DNA from: Urechidicola croceus | GTDB taxonomy: Bacteria; Bacteroidota; Bacteroidia; Flavobacteriales; Flavobacteriaceae | Length of the DNA stretch: 64,000 bases | Reading direction: 5' to 3' | Assembly: GCF_001761325.1 (NCBI RefSeq) | Contig: NZ_CP017478.1 | Location: 1,881,501 to 1,945,500, forward strand | Shown: piece after piece, positions 1-8,585 of the stretch | Layout: each line of letters starts with the position of its first letter | Position numbering within the stretch: the stretch's first letter is position 1 | Made by a program: the position numbers and the translations under genes | Notes under the pieces: model-generated | Seen by the model: the letters and a program-made list of their open reading frames with translations, nothing else | What the model was told of the DNA's origin: nothing | Database searches by the model: none

Positions 1-339
1 CAACGGAATTTTTGCCAGTCTTTGCGGAATGAAAAGTTGAAACGGAAAACTCAACTTTGCGGAATTATAAGTTGCTGTGAAAAACTCAACTTTGCGGAAT
101 TGAAAGTTGGAACGGAAAATTTTAACGGAATGAAACTCACTCACGGCTGAATCTCATAACGGCGGATTTTTACTCAGACTCAGAAAATAACAATGAAAAA
201 CGCACTAAAACCCAACACTGTTTATATTCAATGCTTTACTTTTGGTCAATCCACAAAGTTTTCGCACTTTTATAACATCAGATTTTCCTAGCGGAAAATC
301 TGCCGCGTACTTTTACGCACTGAAACATACACTAATCCG
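1..339 (+). other. Non-coding cassette (partial, runs off left edge)
   Basis: This is the right part of a cassette with no convincing gene. It is built from short runs containing CGGAA and 'gaaagttg', followed by a conserved 'actcactcacgg' block and then the attC. The same text recurs at 4,922-5,213, 6,389-6,690, 10,085-10,397 and 10,534-10,835, and more loosely at 1,719-1,999. No promoter or structured RNA could be assigned with confidence. Confidence 0.7.
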
Positions 340-345
340 TTAGGC
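210..345 (+). repeat. attC-like site 1
   Basis: The R''-type box ACCCAAC (210-216) and the closing GTTAGGC (339-345) flank a central body with an internal hairpin (ttttcctagcggaaaa). This body is shared nearly word for word with sites 4, 7, 8, 10, 13 and 14. The closing box belongs to the next cassette. Confidence 0.8.
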
Positions 346-367
346 AAAATTTAGACCAGATAAACAA

Positions 368-1579
368 TTGAAACGAAATCTAAAATCATACACAAACTTT
401 CTGAATGAATTATTGGTTCTTGAAAGGTTCTACTTTGCCACCAAATATTCATATGAACAAACTGAAAATGTTATAAATTTCGTTAGGAACAAGAAGCTGA
501 AATTTGCGCAGGAAACAGAATTTGGACTGACTGTCGACAAACCAAACCCTTTTAGCGTAAAAAAAAGAGCTAGAACAACTCGTAGAAACATTATACTTGA
601 AATTATTTATGTTAGAATAGTTTCTGCTTTGGAGGTTCTTTTGGTTGATTTAATAAGGGATGTTTTTCTAATAACAAAAGACCCTTTCAAAAGACAAGAC
701 ATAAAGCATCAATTTTCACAAGGAGAATTATTATCTCTTGATTCCACTACTTCCATTTTGAATATGATAATCAACAAAGAATGCAGGAAATTGAGTAGTG
801 GTGGTTACAACGACATAGTAAAATATTATAAAAGACATTTTAATATTGATATTGGTAGCTTTCATCCAGGTAATAAAAGAATGGAAGAAATTCACGATAG
901 ACGTCATCTACTAGTCCATAAACTTGGAAAAACGGATAAAGCTTACAGGAAAAAATACAACACTACTAGTACTTCTGTCTTGATAAATGAAGAATACCTA
1001 CTAGAAGCTATCTCTGATTTAAGAACTTTCTCTTCACTTTTAAAAAATCAATTAGATTATCGGTTAAATAACGATTTTACAAAAACCGACAAAAAGGAAT
1101 TCAAGTCTAAAAAAACTAGAATTATAGAATTAACTCATCCCGAAAATTATGAATTTGAGTTTCTATCCAAAGATTATGAGTTTTGGGCAGGAGATGAATT
1201 TTGTAAATCAAATAGCATTGTCAAAAAAGTTGACAAAATTGATTCAGAAACTACAAAACTAGAGGTGTTTGGAGAGACTCAAGTTTTGAGGGCATTTTTA
1301 CGTCTAATTCGAAGAAGATGTAAAAAAAACGGCTTCGAATTTAAAGAGAAAAAGCAATCGAATAATGGAACTAACGTAGAGTACTCTCAGAAGTTATTAG
1401 ACGAAGACTTAATTTTAAAAATTAAGAATGAACTTCCTGAACAACCTTGGGAAAAAGGAATTCATAAAATAGTAGCTAAAAAACTTAATATCTCAAATAA
1501 AATAAGTTCAAGCGGAATCCAGCAACTTATAGCAAATGGAGATTTTAAGATGCAAATAGATGGAAAAATAATTGAATAA
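368..1579 (+). CDS. HEPN-like protein in a cassette
   Basis: A 403-aa protein of unknown exact role. Around residues 176-190 it carries RRHLLVHKLG, which contains the R-x4-H signature of HEPN ribonuclease-like domains found in toxins and anti-phage proteins. The assignment rests on that motif and an all-helical, Lys/Glu-rich composition, so it is tentative. The C-terminal third looks like a separate small domain. The start is a TTG 29 bases after the cassette's opening GTT; the next in-frame Met is more than 100 residues later, and other genes of the array start at a similar distance, so TTG is preferred. The cassette opens with TTAGGCAAA and closes with TTTGCCTAA just after the stop. Confidence 0.6.
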   Translation: MKRNLKSYTNFLNELLVLERFYFATKYSYEQTENVINFVRNKKLKFAQETEFGLTVDKPNPFSVKKRARTTRRNIILEIIYVRIVSALEVLLVDLIRDVFLITKDPFKRQDIKHQFSQGELLSLDSTTSILNMIINKECRKLSSGGYNDIVKYYKRHFNIDIGSFHPGNKRMEEIHDRRHLLVHKLGKTDKAYRKKYNTTSTSVLINEEYLLEAISDLRTFSSLLKNQLDYRLNNDFTKTDKKEFKSKKTRIIELTHPENYEFEFLSKDYEFWAGDEFCKSNSIVKKVDKIDSETTKLEVFGETQVLRAFLRLIRRRCKKNGFEFKEKKQSNNGTNVEYSQKLLDEDLILKIKNELPEQPWEKGIHKIVAKKLNISNKISSSGIQQLIANGDFKMQIDGKIIE

Positions 1580-1586
1580 AAACTTT

Positions 1587-1718
1587 GCCTAACAATGGCT
1601 ATAGTTCATTGCTTCGGATTTTCTGCCGAAAATCCTCGCACTTTTACTATCTTGGTTTCTTAATCGGAAAATCCTTGCGGATTTTCACGCAACGAAACCA
1701 TAGCCGAGACCGTTGGTT
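1587..1718 (+). repeat. attC-like site 2
   Basis: GCCTAAC (1587-1593) is a canonical RYYYAAC box and GTTGGTT (1712-1718) the closing box. The body carries two imperfect hairpins built from 'cggaaaatcc' type repeats and ends in the conserved 'catagccgagacc' shared with site 9. Confidence 0.85.
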
Positions 1719-1999
1719 TCAATAACTCCGAATGATAGAACGCTGATTGAAAGTTACGTTTGAATTGGATATTTAAAAGCAATTATTACACGGAATTTTA
1801 ATCAGATTTTGAAAATTACTCTTGTGGAATTTAAGCCAGTTTGCGGAATTGATAAACTGAACCTAAAGATTAATATGGAAGAAAATATATTGCGGATTTT
1901 TCCACTCGAACGGAATTAAAAAATTACAACGGAATTTTACTCGGCTGAATAAAATTTAAATGGAATCTGAACGTGATTACTCAAATGTGTCGTTACAAA
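1713..1999 (+). other. Non-coding cassette, divergent copy
   Basis: About 290 bases without a credible gene. It has CGGAATT-rich text like the other non-coding cassettes but is more diverged from them. Its ends match each other (TTGGTTT at the start, AAACCAA at the end), so it is a bona fide cassette by structure. Confidence 0.6.
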
Positions 2000-2132
2000 A
2001 ACCAACAATGCCTATAATTCATTGCTGCTGATTTTCCTATCGGAAAATCCTCGCATTTTTGTTATATTTGGTTTTCGGCGGAATAATCCTGCGGATTTTT
2101 CCGCAACGAAATCATAGCCGTAACCGTTGTAA
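2000..2132 (+). repeat. attC-like site 3
   Basis: AACCAAC (2000-2006) to GTTGTAA (2126-2132). The body resembles site 2 ('atagccg..accgtt' ending). Confidence 0.8.
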
Positions 2133-2155
2133 ACAATTAAAACCAAATATTACGA

Positions 2156-2617
2156 ATGAAAAAAATGAAATTATTTTGCGGAATTTTAATCGGACTTATG
2201 ATTTTCTCATCTTGCTCAAGCGATGATGACTCAAACTCGGATTCAACATCGATAGTTGGAATTTGGAAACCTATAAAAGAAGTTGATGTATGTTCAACAG
2301 GAAGTGAAGAAACTTATGATTTCTCTATTTGCGAGCAAAAGTCTCGAGTTACGTTTTCATCAAATGAAACATTAAACATTACGGATTTTGATGACAATAC
2401 TGGTGACTGTTTAGAGGACTATAATGAAAATGGAACTTGGTCTTTAACTGGAGATAATTTATCTGTAACATTAAATGGAGAAACTAACAATCCAACCTTT
2501 TTTGAATTGACAAACAATACTCTACGAATAGGATATTATGATAACGATGAAAATGACCCTTGTGATGGAGGAAATTTGCCTTCGCATTATTATACGGAAT
2601 ATACAAGAGTGGAATAA
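2156..2617 (+). CDS. Lipocalin-like lipoprotein, copy 1
   Basis: A 153-aa predicted outer lipoprotein. It has an N-terminal signal with lipobox FSSC at about residues 17-20, followed by an Asp/Ser-rich tether typical of Bacteroidota lipoproteins. The mature part has the 'IVGIWKPIKE ... GTWSLTGDNLSVT' pattern of the lipocalin-like domain family of small beta-barrels, whose ligands are mostly unknown. The ATG lies 30 bases after the cassette's opening GTT. The protein is identical over its whole length to the one at 4,317-4,778, and the surrounding cassette DNA is duplicated too. Function is not inferable beyond envelope location. Confidence 0.85.
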   Translation: MKKMKLFCGILIGLMIFSSCSSDDDSNSDSTSIVGIWKPIKEVDVCSTGSEETYDFSICEQKSRVTFSSNETLNITDFDDNTGDCLEDYNENGTWSLTGDNLSVTLNGETNNPTFFELTNNTLRIGYYDNDENDPCDGGNLPSHYYTEYTRVE

Positions 2618-2624
2618 TAACTGT

Positions 2625-2760
2625 TTACAACAACGTTTATATTCAATGCTTTACTTTTGGTCAATCCACAAAGTTTTCGCATTTTTATATCGTTAGATTT
2701 TCCTAGCGGAAAATCTGCCGCGTACTTTTACGCACTGAAACATACACTAAACCGTTACCT
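2625..2760 (+). repeat. attC-like site 4
   Basis: TTACAAC (2625-2631) to GTTACCT (2754-2760). The R'' side (GTTTACAAC) is the exact reverse complement of this cassette's opening (GTTGTAAAC). The body is the common type with the 'cctagcgg' hairpin. Confidence 0.85.
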
Positions 2761-2784
2761 GCAAGCTGAAAACCAACATAGAGA

Positions 2785-3312
2785 ATGCCTAAAATTATAT
2801 TCATTTTATTAACACTATTTCTTCTTTCGTGTGACTCGGAACCAGATATTAACGATCTAAAACAATGGACTTATGAAATTGATTCTGAATATGAACCCAC
2901 TATTAAACCGCTGAACGATACAATAAAACCAATAGGATTAATTAAATTCATAAGAACGGAATCAATTAAAGACAAACAAAGGGAAGAAATTTATTTGGAA
3001 GATTGGTTTCCATCAATATATTTTGAAATATATGACAAAACCGAATTAGAGCATTGCAAAAAAATATCAAAAACGATTAAAATATTTTCGAGTTGTGAAA
3101 AAGCAAATGTTGGTGGAGACTTAATTCTGGTGAAAAATTATGTTTTTGTAAATCGTGGATACTGTTTGAATTGTGTTCAATCAGAAGTTGAAACTGATTA
3201 TTGTCGACCAATATTGGATTTAATATTTTCCGAACTGAATTTGAATGGAAGTCGAGATTTACAAGAAATAAATGAAAAGATTGGAATGAAAATAAATAAA
3301 GCCAGCAGGTAA
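2785..3312 (+). CDS. Hypothetical lipoprotein
   Basis: A 175-aa protein with a short hydrophobic signal and lipobox LLSC at about residues 13-16, so probably a lipoprotein. The mature part contains five further cysteines (for example CLNC around residue 133), suggesting disulfides or metal binding after export. I recognise no family. The stop codon TAA is supplied by the attC core itself (agGTAAC), so the reading frame ends inside the recombination site. It is the single gene of a cassette opening GTTACCTGCAAGC and closing with AGCAGGTAAC. Confidence 0.75.
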   Translation: MPKIIFILLTLFLLSCDSEPDINDLKQWTYEIDSEYEPTIKPLNDTIKPIGLIKFIRTESIKDKQREEIYLEDWFPSIYFEIYDKTELEHCKKISKTIKIFSSCEKANVGGDLILVKNYVFVNRGYCLNCVQSEVETDYCRPILDLIFSELNLNGSRDLQEINEKIGMKINKASR

Positions 3313-3438
3313 CACCGTATATAATTTATTGCTAGTTCTAGCCTACTTACGAAAATCCTCGCGGATTTTCTATTCGGTTTTTATTTGCTAAATTAGGTGC
3401 TTAAACCACGCAACAAACCATATACAAACACGTTACCT
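3307..3438 (+). repeat. attC-like site 5
   Basis: AGGTAAC (3307-3313) to GTTACCT (3432-3438). The body contains 'gaaaatcctcgcggattttc', a near-perfect hairpin also present in site 9. Confidence 0.85.
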
Positions 3439-3465
3439 GCAAGCGGAAAAAAATCTGAACTATAA

Positions 3466-4200
3466 ATGAACATACTACAAAAAATAGCCAGAAAAATAAT
3501 AAAACAGTCATTTGACCTTTCTGTTTCTACAATAGAATTATTTAGTAAAATGGAACCTTACAAAGAAAAGGTTTCCGAATTAAGAAAATTTAAAAACGGA
3601 ACTTTAGGAAAAGAAATCGCTGATTGTCTTGATAACCATAATCTGACTTTAGTGCCTAAATATGAAAGTCACGATTTAAAACACGTTTTACTTGATTACA
3701 AAATGACAGCAGAAGACGAAATCAGAATGCAAGCCTTTATGGTTGGAAACGGAAATCACTCAATTCCTTCTTTTGCGATTCTCCTTTTTGGAGCAATTTT
3801 ACTTCCAGACTTATGGCAAATTTTTTACTCGGATTTTAAAAAAGGGAAAAACTCAACACCTATTTCAAAATGGACTGTAGAAAATTATGCACATAGAAAT
3901 CTTGATGAATTAAGAGGTGAATTAATAAAATCTACAATTGAACAAACTACAGAATTTGATATGAAACGAATAACTAAAATTGGTGCTTTAACATCAATAA
4001 TCACAAGAATTTTTGGAATGGTATTTTGTCTACCTTTTTTATTCTCCTCAAATATGGCTGATTTAGTTGGAGCTGGATTTCCATTTATCGGAGGAGCAAT
4101 ATTATCTGTTGGCGGACTTTTAGCATTATCGAACTTATCTCGACCAATTAAAAGCCAGCAGGTAACAACGTATAAAAATAATGCTAACTTTATGGCTTAA
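3466..4200 (+). CDS. Coq4-family-like protein
   Basis: A 244-aa protein. Residues about 66-86 read HDLKH-(x11)-E, matching the HDxxH-x11-E metal-binding motif of Coq4, a scaffold and decarboxylase-type protein of ubiquinone synthesis in other organisms. Flavobacteria use menaquinone, so a ubiquinone role is unlikely and the substrate here is unknown. The C-terminal part (residues about 175-225) has two hydrophobic segments that may be membrane helices. The last dozen residues are encoded by the attC, which the frame enters before stopping. It is the only gene in its cassette. Confidence 0.65.
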   Translation: MNILQKIARKIIKQSFDLSVSTIELFSKMEPYKEKVSELRKFKNGTLGKEIADCLDNHNLTLVPKYESHDLKHVLLDYKMTAEDEIRMQAFMVGNGNHSIPSFAILLFGAILLPDLWQIFYSDFKKGKNSTPISKWTVENYAHRNLDELRGELIKSTIEQTTEFDMKRITKIGALTSIITRIFGMVFCLPFLFSSNMADLVGAGFPFIGGAILSVGGLLALSNLSRPIKSQQVTTYKNNANFMA

Positions 4201-4293
4201 TCAAAGAACAGTGCAATTTTGCTTTGTCCAATTTTCCTAGCGGAAAATCAGCCAGTCACAAAACCGCACTATTCTTATACAAGACCGTTGTAA
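4160..4293 (+). repeat. attC-like site 6
   Basis: AGGTAAC (4160-4166) to GTTGTAA (4287-4293). The body differs from the common type and ends in 'actattcttatacaagaccgtt', a form also seen at 22,402-22,422. The upstream gene's stop lies inside it. Confidence 0.8.
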
Positions 4294-4316
4294 ACAATTA
4301 AAACCAAATATTACGA

Positions 4317-4778
4317 ATGAAAAAAATGAAATTATTTTGCGGAATTTTAATCGGACTTATGATTTTCTCATCTTGCTCAAGCGATGATGACTCAAACTCG
4401 GATTCAACATCGATAGTTGGAATTTGGAAACCTATAAAAGAAGTTGATGTATGTTCAACAGGAAGTGAAGAAACTTATGATTTCTCTATTTGCGAGCAAA
4501 AGTCTCGAGTTACGTTTTCATCAAATGAAACATTAAACATTACGGATTTTGATGACAATACTGGTGACTGTTTAGAGGACTATAATGAAAATGGAACTTG
4601 GTCTTTAACTGGAGATAATTTATCTGTAACATTAAATGGAGAAACTAACAATCCAACCTTTTTTGAATTGACAAACAATACTCTACGAATAGGATATTAT
4701 GATAACGATGAAAATGACCCTTGTGATGGAGGAAATTTGCCTTCGCATTATTATACGGAATATACAAGAGTGGAATAA
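4317..4778 (+). CDS. Lipocalin-like lipoprotein, copy 2
   Basis: A second copy of the 153-aa lipoprotein at 2,156-2,617, identical at the protein level and, as far as I can read, at the DNA level including the leader and the attC (constant offset 2,161). It has the same lipobox FSSC and lipocalin-like body. An identical cassette at two separate array positions points to a recent copy event by cassette re-insertion or unequal exchange. Confidence 0.85.
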   Translation: MKKMKLFCGILIGLMIFSSCSSDDDSNSDSTSIVGIWKPIKEVDVCSTGSEETYDFSICEQKSRVTFSSNETLNITDFDDNTGDCLEDYNENGTWSLTGDNLSVTLNGETNNPTFFELTNNTLRIGYYDNDENDPCDGGNLPSHYYTEYTRVE

Positions 4779-4785
4779 TAACTGT

Positions 4786-4921
4786 TTACAACAACGTTTA
4801 TATTCAATGCTTTACTTTTGGTCAATCCACAAAGTTTTCGCATTTTTATATCGTTAGATTTTCCTAGCGGAAAATCTGCCGCGTACTTTTACGCACTGAA
4901 ACATACACTAAACCGTTGCCT
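4786..4921 (+). repeat. attC-like site 7
   Basis: TTACAAC (4786-4792) to GTTGCCT (4915-4921). It matches site 4 base for base up to the closing box, which belongs to the next cassette. Confidence 0.85.
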
Positions 4922-5213
4922 TTAATGCTTAAAACAAAATTTTCGGAATTATAAATATTAAAAATTCAATCAAATTTTGAGCAATTACAGCGGAATTGAA
5001 AGTTACAACGGAAAAAATCAAAACAGCGGAGAAAAATAACAACGGAATTTTTGCCTGTTTTTGCGGAATGAAAAGTTGAAACGGAAAACTCAACTTTGCG
5101 GAATTGAAAGTTGGAGCGGAAAATTATAACGGAATGAAACTCACTCACGGCGGAATCTCATAACGGCGGATTTTCACTCAGAATCGAAAAATAACACTCA
5201 AATGCGCACTAAA
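4916..5213 (+). other. Non-coding cassette
   Basis: About 300 bases with no convincing gene. The opening TTGCCTTT pairs with the closing AAAGGCAA. The interior has the family's CGGAA-rich runs and the 'actcactcacggcggaatctcataacggcgga' region. A 60-codon minus-strand frame exists, but its repetitive Phe/Ser composition follows from the repeats and it is not conserved in the sister copies. Confidence 0.7.
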
Positions 5214-5349
5214 AGGCAACACTGTTTATATTCAATGCTTTACTTTTGGTCAAGTTCAAAAGTTTTCGCATTTTTATATCGTTAGATTTTCCTAGCGGAA
5301 AATCTGCCGCGTACTTTTACGCACTGAAACATACACTAAACCGTTAGGC
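5214..5349 (+). repeat. attC-like site 8
   Basis: AGGCAAC (5214-5220) to GTTAGGC (5343-5349). Common body type. Confidence 0.85.
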
Positions 5350-5371
5350 AACATTAAAACCAAATCAACGA

Positions 5372-6253
5372 ATGAAAAGAACAATATTTTTATTATTAGC
5401 AATTCTACCAATTTTGATTTTCGGACAAAGCGACTTTTGCGACAAAAGTTTCGGAGAAAGTTATTTTCCACTTCAAATCGGATTTGAAAAACATATCACT
5501 TGGGGAAATGCATTTTATGTGGAAAAAGTAACTGAAAAAATAGAAATCGACGGAAAAGAATATTTCAAATATGAGCAAGATTTTAGAAATGGAACCGTAT
5601 ATGACCTATTGTTGAGAAATCAAAATGACACAATTTTTATGTATAACGAGGTTAAGAAAACAGAACAGATACTTTTAATTGCAAAACCTCAAAAAGGAAT
5701 CAAATGGGAGACTGGAAAAGTTGCCGAAATTGACGGAAGTTTTGAGACGCCTTATTGTAACTATGAAAACCTAATTGTAGTTGAAAACAAATACTCAAAT
5801 GGCACTAAAGAAAAACGTTATTACAAAAAAGGATTGGGACTTGTGGCTATAACAAGCAAACAAGGGATTAAAGGAATTTGCTTACCGAATAAAGAAGAAG
5901 CTGAATCACTTGTTCAACCATTATCATATGTCGGTTGTGAAAATGAAGCAGATAAGGATAAAATAACTGAATGTACAATGAAATCTATTCATTCCTATGT
6001 TATTGAGAAATTGAAAACTGCAAATATCAAACCACCAAAAGAAGACGGAATCCTAAAATATAAGGTAAAGATTGCGAAAACTGGATATGTTACTAACGTG
6101 GAAACCTTGAACTCAATTCCAGGTGGAAACCAAGCGAGAAAAGAAATAAAAAAAATAATAGAATCACTGCCTAAATTTATTCCTACCAAAACTGCTGACA
6201 AAAAAGCTGTAGGAACAAATATTGAATTGTCGATTCCGATTAAAACAAAATAA
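5372..6253 (+). CDS. Secreted protein with TonB-like C-terminus
   Basis: A 293-aa protein with an N-terminal signal peptide (hydrophobic core residues 4-16, then FGQS). The C-terminal approximately 100 residues ('EKLKTANIKPPKEDGILKY ... VTNVETLNSIPGGN') resemble the TonB C-terminal fold as found in many Bacteroidota exported proteins: a short amphipathic helix followed by beta strands. No membrane anchor plus proline-rich spacer is present, so it is not a classical energy-transducing TonB. It is the single gene of a cassette opening GTTAGGCAACAT and closing ATTGCCTAAC. Function unknown. Confidence 0.65.
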   Translation: MKRTIFLLLAILPILIFGQSDFCDKSFGESYFPLQIGFEKHITWGNAFYVEKVTEKIEIDGKEYFKYEQDFRNGTVYDLLLRNQNDTIFMYNEVKKTEQILLIAKPQKGIKWETGKVAEIDGSFETPYCNYENLIVVENKYSNGTKEKRYYKKGLGLVAITSKQGIKGICLPNKEEAESLVQPLSYVGCENEADKDKITECTMKSIHSYVIEKLKTANIKPPKEDGILKYKVKIAKTGYVTNVETLNSIPGGNQARKEIKKIIESLPKFIPTKTADKKAVGTNIELSIPIKTK

Positions 6254-6257
6254 CATT

Positions 6258-6388
6258 GCCTAACAATGGCTATAAGTAATTGCTTGTTCTCGCCTACTTC
6301 TGAAAATCCTCGCGGATTTTCAGTTTGGTGTGTACTTGCAAAGTTAAGTGCTAAACCACGCAACTACTCATAGCCGAGACCGTTGGGT
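6258..6388 (+). repeat. attC-like site 9
   Basis: GCCTAAC (6258-6264) to GTTGGGT (6382-6388). The body has the 'gaaaatcctcgcggattttc' hairpin as in site 5 and the 'catagccgagacc' end as in site 2, so attC bodies appear as mixes of modules. Confidence 0.85.
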
Positions 6389-6690
6389 TTAATACTTAAA
6401 ACAAAATTAGGCAGAATAAAATATTGACTGAACCCACTCCTACTCTACAAATTTGAGCAATTACTGCGGAATTGAAAGTTGGAACGGAAAAAATCAAAAC
6501 AACGGAGAAAAATAACGGCGGAGATTTTGCCAATCGTTGCGGATTAAAAAGTTGATACGCAAAAACTCAACTTTGCGGAATTGAAAGTTGGAGTGAAAAA
6601 TTTTAACGGAATAAAACTCACTCACAACGGAATCTTATAACAGCGGAATTTTACTCAGACTCAGAAAATAGCAATGAAAAACGTACTAAA
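6383..6690 (+). other. Non-coding cassette
   Basis: Opens TTGGGTTTAATAC and closes AAAACCCAA. Same CGGAA-rich family as the other empty cassettes; nothing gene-like is seen. Confidence 0.7.
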
Positions 6691-6826
6691 ACCCAACACT
6701 GTTTATATTCAATGCTTTACTTTTGGTCAAGTTCAAAAGTTTTCGCATTTTTATATCGTTAGATTTTCCTAGCGGAAAATCTGCCGCGTACTTTTACGCA
6801 CTGAAACATACACTAAACCGTTACCT
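6691..6826 (+). repeat. attC-like site 10
   Basis: ACCCAAC (6691-6697) to GTTACCT (6820-6826). Common body type. Confidence 0.85.
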
Positions 6827-6853
6827 GCAAGCAAAAATTAACAACAAAACAAA

Positions 6854-7243
6854 ATGTCACAAATAAAAATTTACGGATTAAGAACTAATTTAAAAGATAT
6901 TAAACAAAAACTATCTGATGTAATTCACAATTGCGTAGTTGAATCACTAAGTTTTCCTAAAAACAAAAAAGCTCATAGATTTATAAATTTAGAAAAAGAT
7001 GATTTCTATTATCCAGAAGGAAGAACTGATGAATATATTATCATTGAAATAATTATGATTTCAGGAAGAACTGTCGAAACAAAAAAAGCTTTAATTAAAA
7101 TGCTCTTTAAAGAAATCAATAGTCAACTTAATATTTCTACTACTGATATCGAAATTTCAATTATTGAAAGCCCTGCATCAAATTGGGGATTTAGAGGAAT
7201 GACTGGAGATGAAGTTTCTTTGAATTATAAAATTGAAGTTTAG
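6854..7243 (+). CDS. Tautomerase-family protein
   Basis: A 129-aa protein. The C-terminal 'SPASNWGFRGMTGDE' (about residues 108-122) and overall size match the second tautomerase family of the 4-oxalocrotonate tautomerase/MIF superfamily. The usual N-terminal Pro nucleophile after Met is absent (the sequence begins MSQIKIYG), so enzymatic activity by that mechanism is doubtful. First gene of a two-gene cassette. Its TAG stop lies directly before the ATG of the flavin reductase gene, which suggests translational coupling. Confidence 0.75.
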   Translation: MSQIKIYGLRTNLKDIKQKLSDVIHNCVVESLSFPKNKKAHRFINLEKDDFYYPEGRTDEYIIIEIIMISGRTVETKKALIKMLFKEINSQLNISTTDIEISIIESPASNWGFRGMTGDEVSLNYKIEV

Positions 7244-7244
7244 A

Positions 7245-7799
7245 ATGTCAAAAAGTATAAATATAGTTGGAATTTGTGGAAGTGCTAGTCGAAATTCTGC
7301 AAATCTAACAATTCTCAAGTGGATAGCAGAATTGAATAAATCTGATTTCAATTTGGAGATTGTAGATGATTTGACTGAATTACCACATTTTAAAACGGAA
7401 CTGACTGACAAAAATGTACCTGAACAAATTGTTGACTTTCGCAATAAAATTGAAAATGCAGACGGAATTATAATTTGTACACCTGAATATGTTTTCAGTA
7501 TTCCAAGTGGTTTAAAAAATATGATTGAATGGTGCGTATCAACAACCGTTTTTTCTGACAAGCCAATTGGACTTATAACTGCTTCGACAAGTGGAAAAAA
7601 AGGACACGAAGAACTGAAATTGATTATGGAAACTATCCAAACAAAATTTACAAACGAGACAACTCTTCTAATTCAAGGAATAAAAGGAAAAGTAAATACA
7701 AACGGTGAAATATCAGATAATAAAACAGAAACTGAATTAAAAAAATTCATTGAATCATTTGAAAAATTGATAAGAAAGCCAGCAGGTAACAATGTATAA
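7245..7799 (+). CDS. NAD(P)H-dependent FMN reductase family protein
   Basis: A 184-aa flavodoxin-like protein. The N-terminal 'GICGSASRNSANLTIL' is the phosphate-binding loop for FMN, and 'PEYVFSIPSGLKNMIEW' around residue 85 is the conserved SIP(S/P) region of the NADPH-dependent FMN reductase family (azoreductase and quinone reductase relatives). I chose the ATG at 7245 over an upstream TTG because it gives the family's usual N-terminus and sits just after the upstream stop. The last residues (PAGNNV) are encoded by the attC and the stop is inside it. Together with the tautomerase this could be a small redox or detoxification cassette. Confidence 0.85.
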   Translation: MSKSINIVGICGSASRNSANLTILKWIAELNKSDFNLEIVDDLTELPHFKTELTDKNVPEQIVDFRNKIENADGIIICTPEYVFSIPSGLKNMIEWCVSTTVFSDKPIGLITASTSGKKGHEELKLIMETIQTKFTNETTLLIQGIKGKVNTNGEISDNKTETELKKFIESFEKLIRKPAGNNV

Positions 7800-7979
7800 A
7801 AAACATAGGGCTTTTGTGTTAACTCCAAAGTTCTGTGTTTTTTTATAAAGTCCGCCAAATATAAAATTTGGCATTTCCAATAAAAAGATAAATACAAAAT
7901 ATTATATTTGGCTAAGTGTTAAAATCCGAATTGTAGTGCTTACCTCCTGCCCTACGATGTTTTATACTAACCGTTCTAC
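7784..7979 (+). repeat. attC-like site 11 (long form)
   Basis: AGGTAAC (7784-7790) to GTTCTAC (7973-7979), about 196 bp against about 132 for most others. The body is unlike the common type; its outer arms are 'aatgtataaaaaacata' and 'gatgttttatactaacc'. Confidence 0.75.
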
Positions 7980-7994
7980 ACAATTTAAGACGAA

Positions 7995-8585
7995 ATGCAA
8001 GAATGCCCAAAATGTAGTTCCAAAAGCATAGTTATTGAAAGACATTACAATCATTGGAATGTTTATGAATGCGTGAATTGTAAATATTGGACTTATTGGC
8101 ACTCGGACGAATGCTGTAAAAAAAATGACGAGATTATTACAATTGACCATAAACCAAGTGGACATATTGCGATTTATTACCAATGTATAAATTGTGGAAG
8201 TTCACCAAATCGGAACAAACCTTTGAGTACGAAAAAATATGGAGAAAAAATTCGTTCGGAATTTAGCAACTCTCGTTTTTTGGAATTTAAAGAAAATAAA
8301 GAACGTGAAAGACAAGAATTGGCTGAACAAAAATCTGGATATAATTTACGGAATTCAAAACGCTTTAAATATCACGAATATCTGACAAGCGAAAAATGGA
8401 AAGAATTACGAGAAAAAGTAAAAGAAAGAGACGAATTTTTATGTCAAGAATGTAAAACAAATAAAGCGGAAGAAGTTCATCATCTGACTTATGAAAATGT
8501 TTTTAATGAAAAGATGGCGGAATTAATTTCTGTGTGCTCGGATTGTCATAAAGAATTACATAAATCGGAACAAAAAACTGTGTAG
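7995..8585 (+). CDS. HNH endonuclease with N-terminal zinc ribbons
   Basis: A 196-aa protein. The N-terminal half has CPKC, CVNC, CC and CINC pairs (residues about 4-75), compatible with zinc ribbons. The C-terminal half is an HNH nuclease module: CQEC at about 149-152, VHHLTYENVFNE at about 161, and CSDCHKELH at about 181-189. HNH proteins of this size are often restriction or mobile-element nucleases. The TAG stop is contributed by the attC core (tgTAGAAC). Single gene of a cassette with opening GTTCTACAC and closing GTGTAGAAC. Confidence 0.8.
   Translation: MQECPKCSSKSIVIERHYNHWNVYECVNCKYWTYWHSDECCKKNDEIITIDHKPSGHIAIYYQCINCGSSPNRNKPLSTKKYGEKIRSEFSNSRFLEFKENKERERQELAEQKSGYNLRNSKRFKYHEYLTSEKWKELREKVKERDEFLCQECKTNKAEEVHHLTYENVFNEKMAELISVCSDCHKELHKSEQKTV

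Noticed and set aside
3466-4200. Ubiquinone biosynthesis gene coq4 proper
   Set aside because: The HDxxH-x11-E motif fits, but there is no ubiquinone pathway context and the protein has extra C-terminal hydrophobic segments, so only a family-like label was given.
4966-5148. 60-aa minus-strand ORF in a non-coding cassette
   Set aside because: Its Phe/Ser-rich sequence is the translation of the CGGAA repeats, and the frame is broken in sister cassettes.
6854-7243. Active 4-oxalocrotonate-type tautomerase
   Set aside because: The N-terminal Pro needed after Met is missing (Ser at position 2), so only family membership is claimed.
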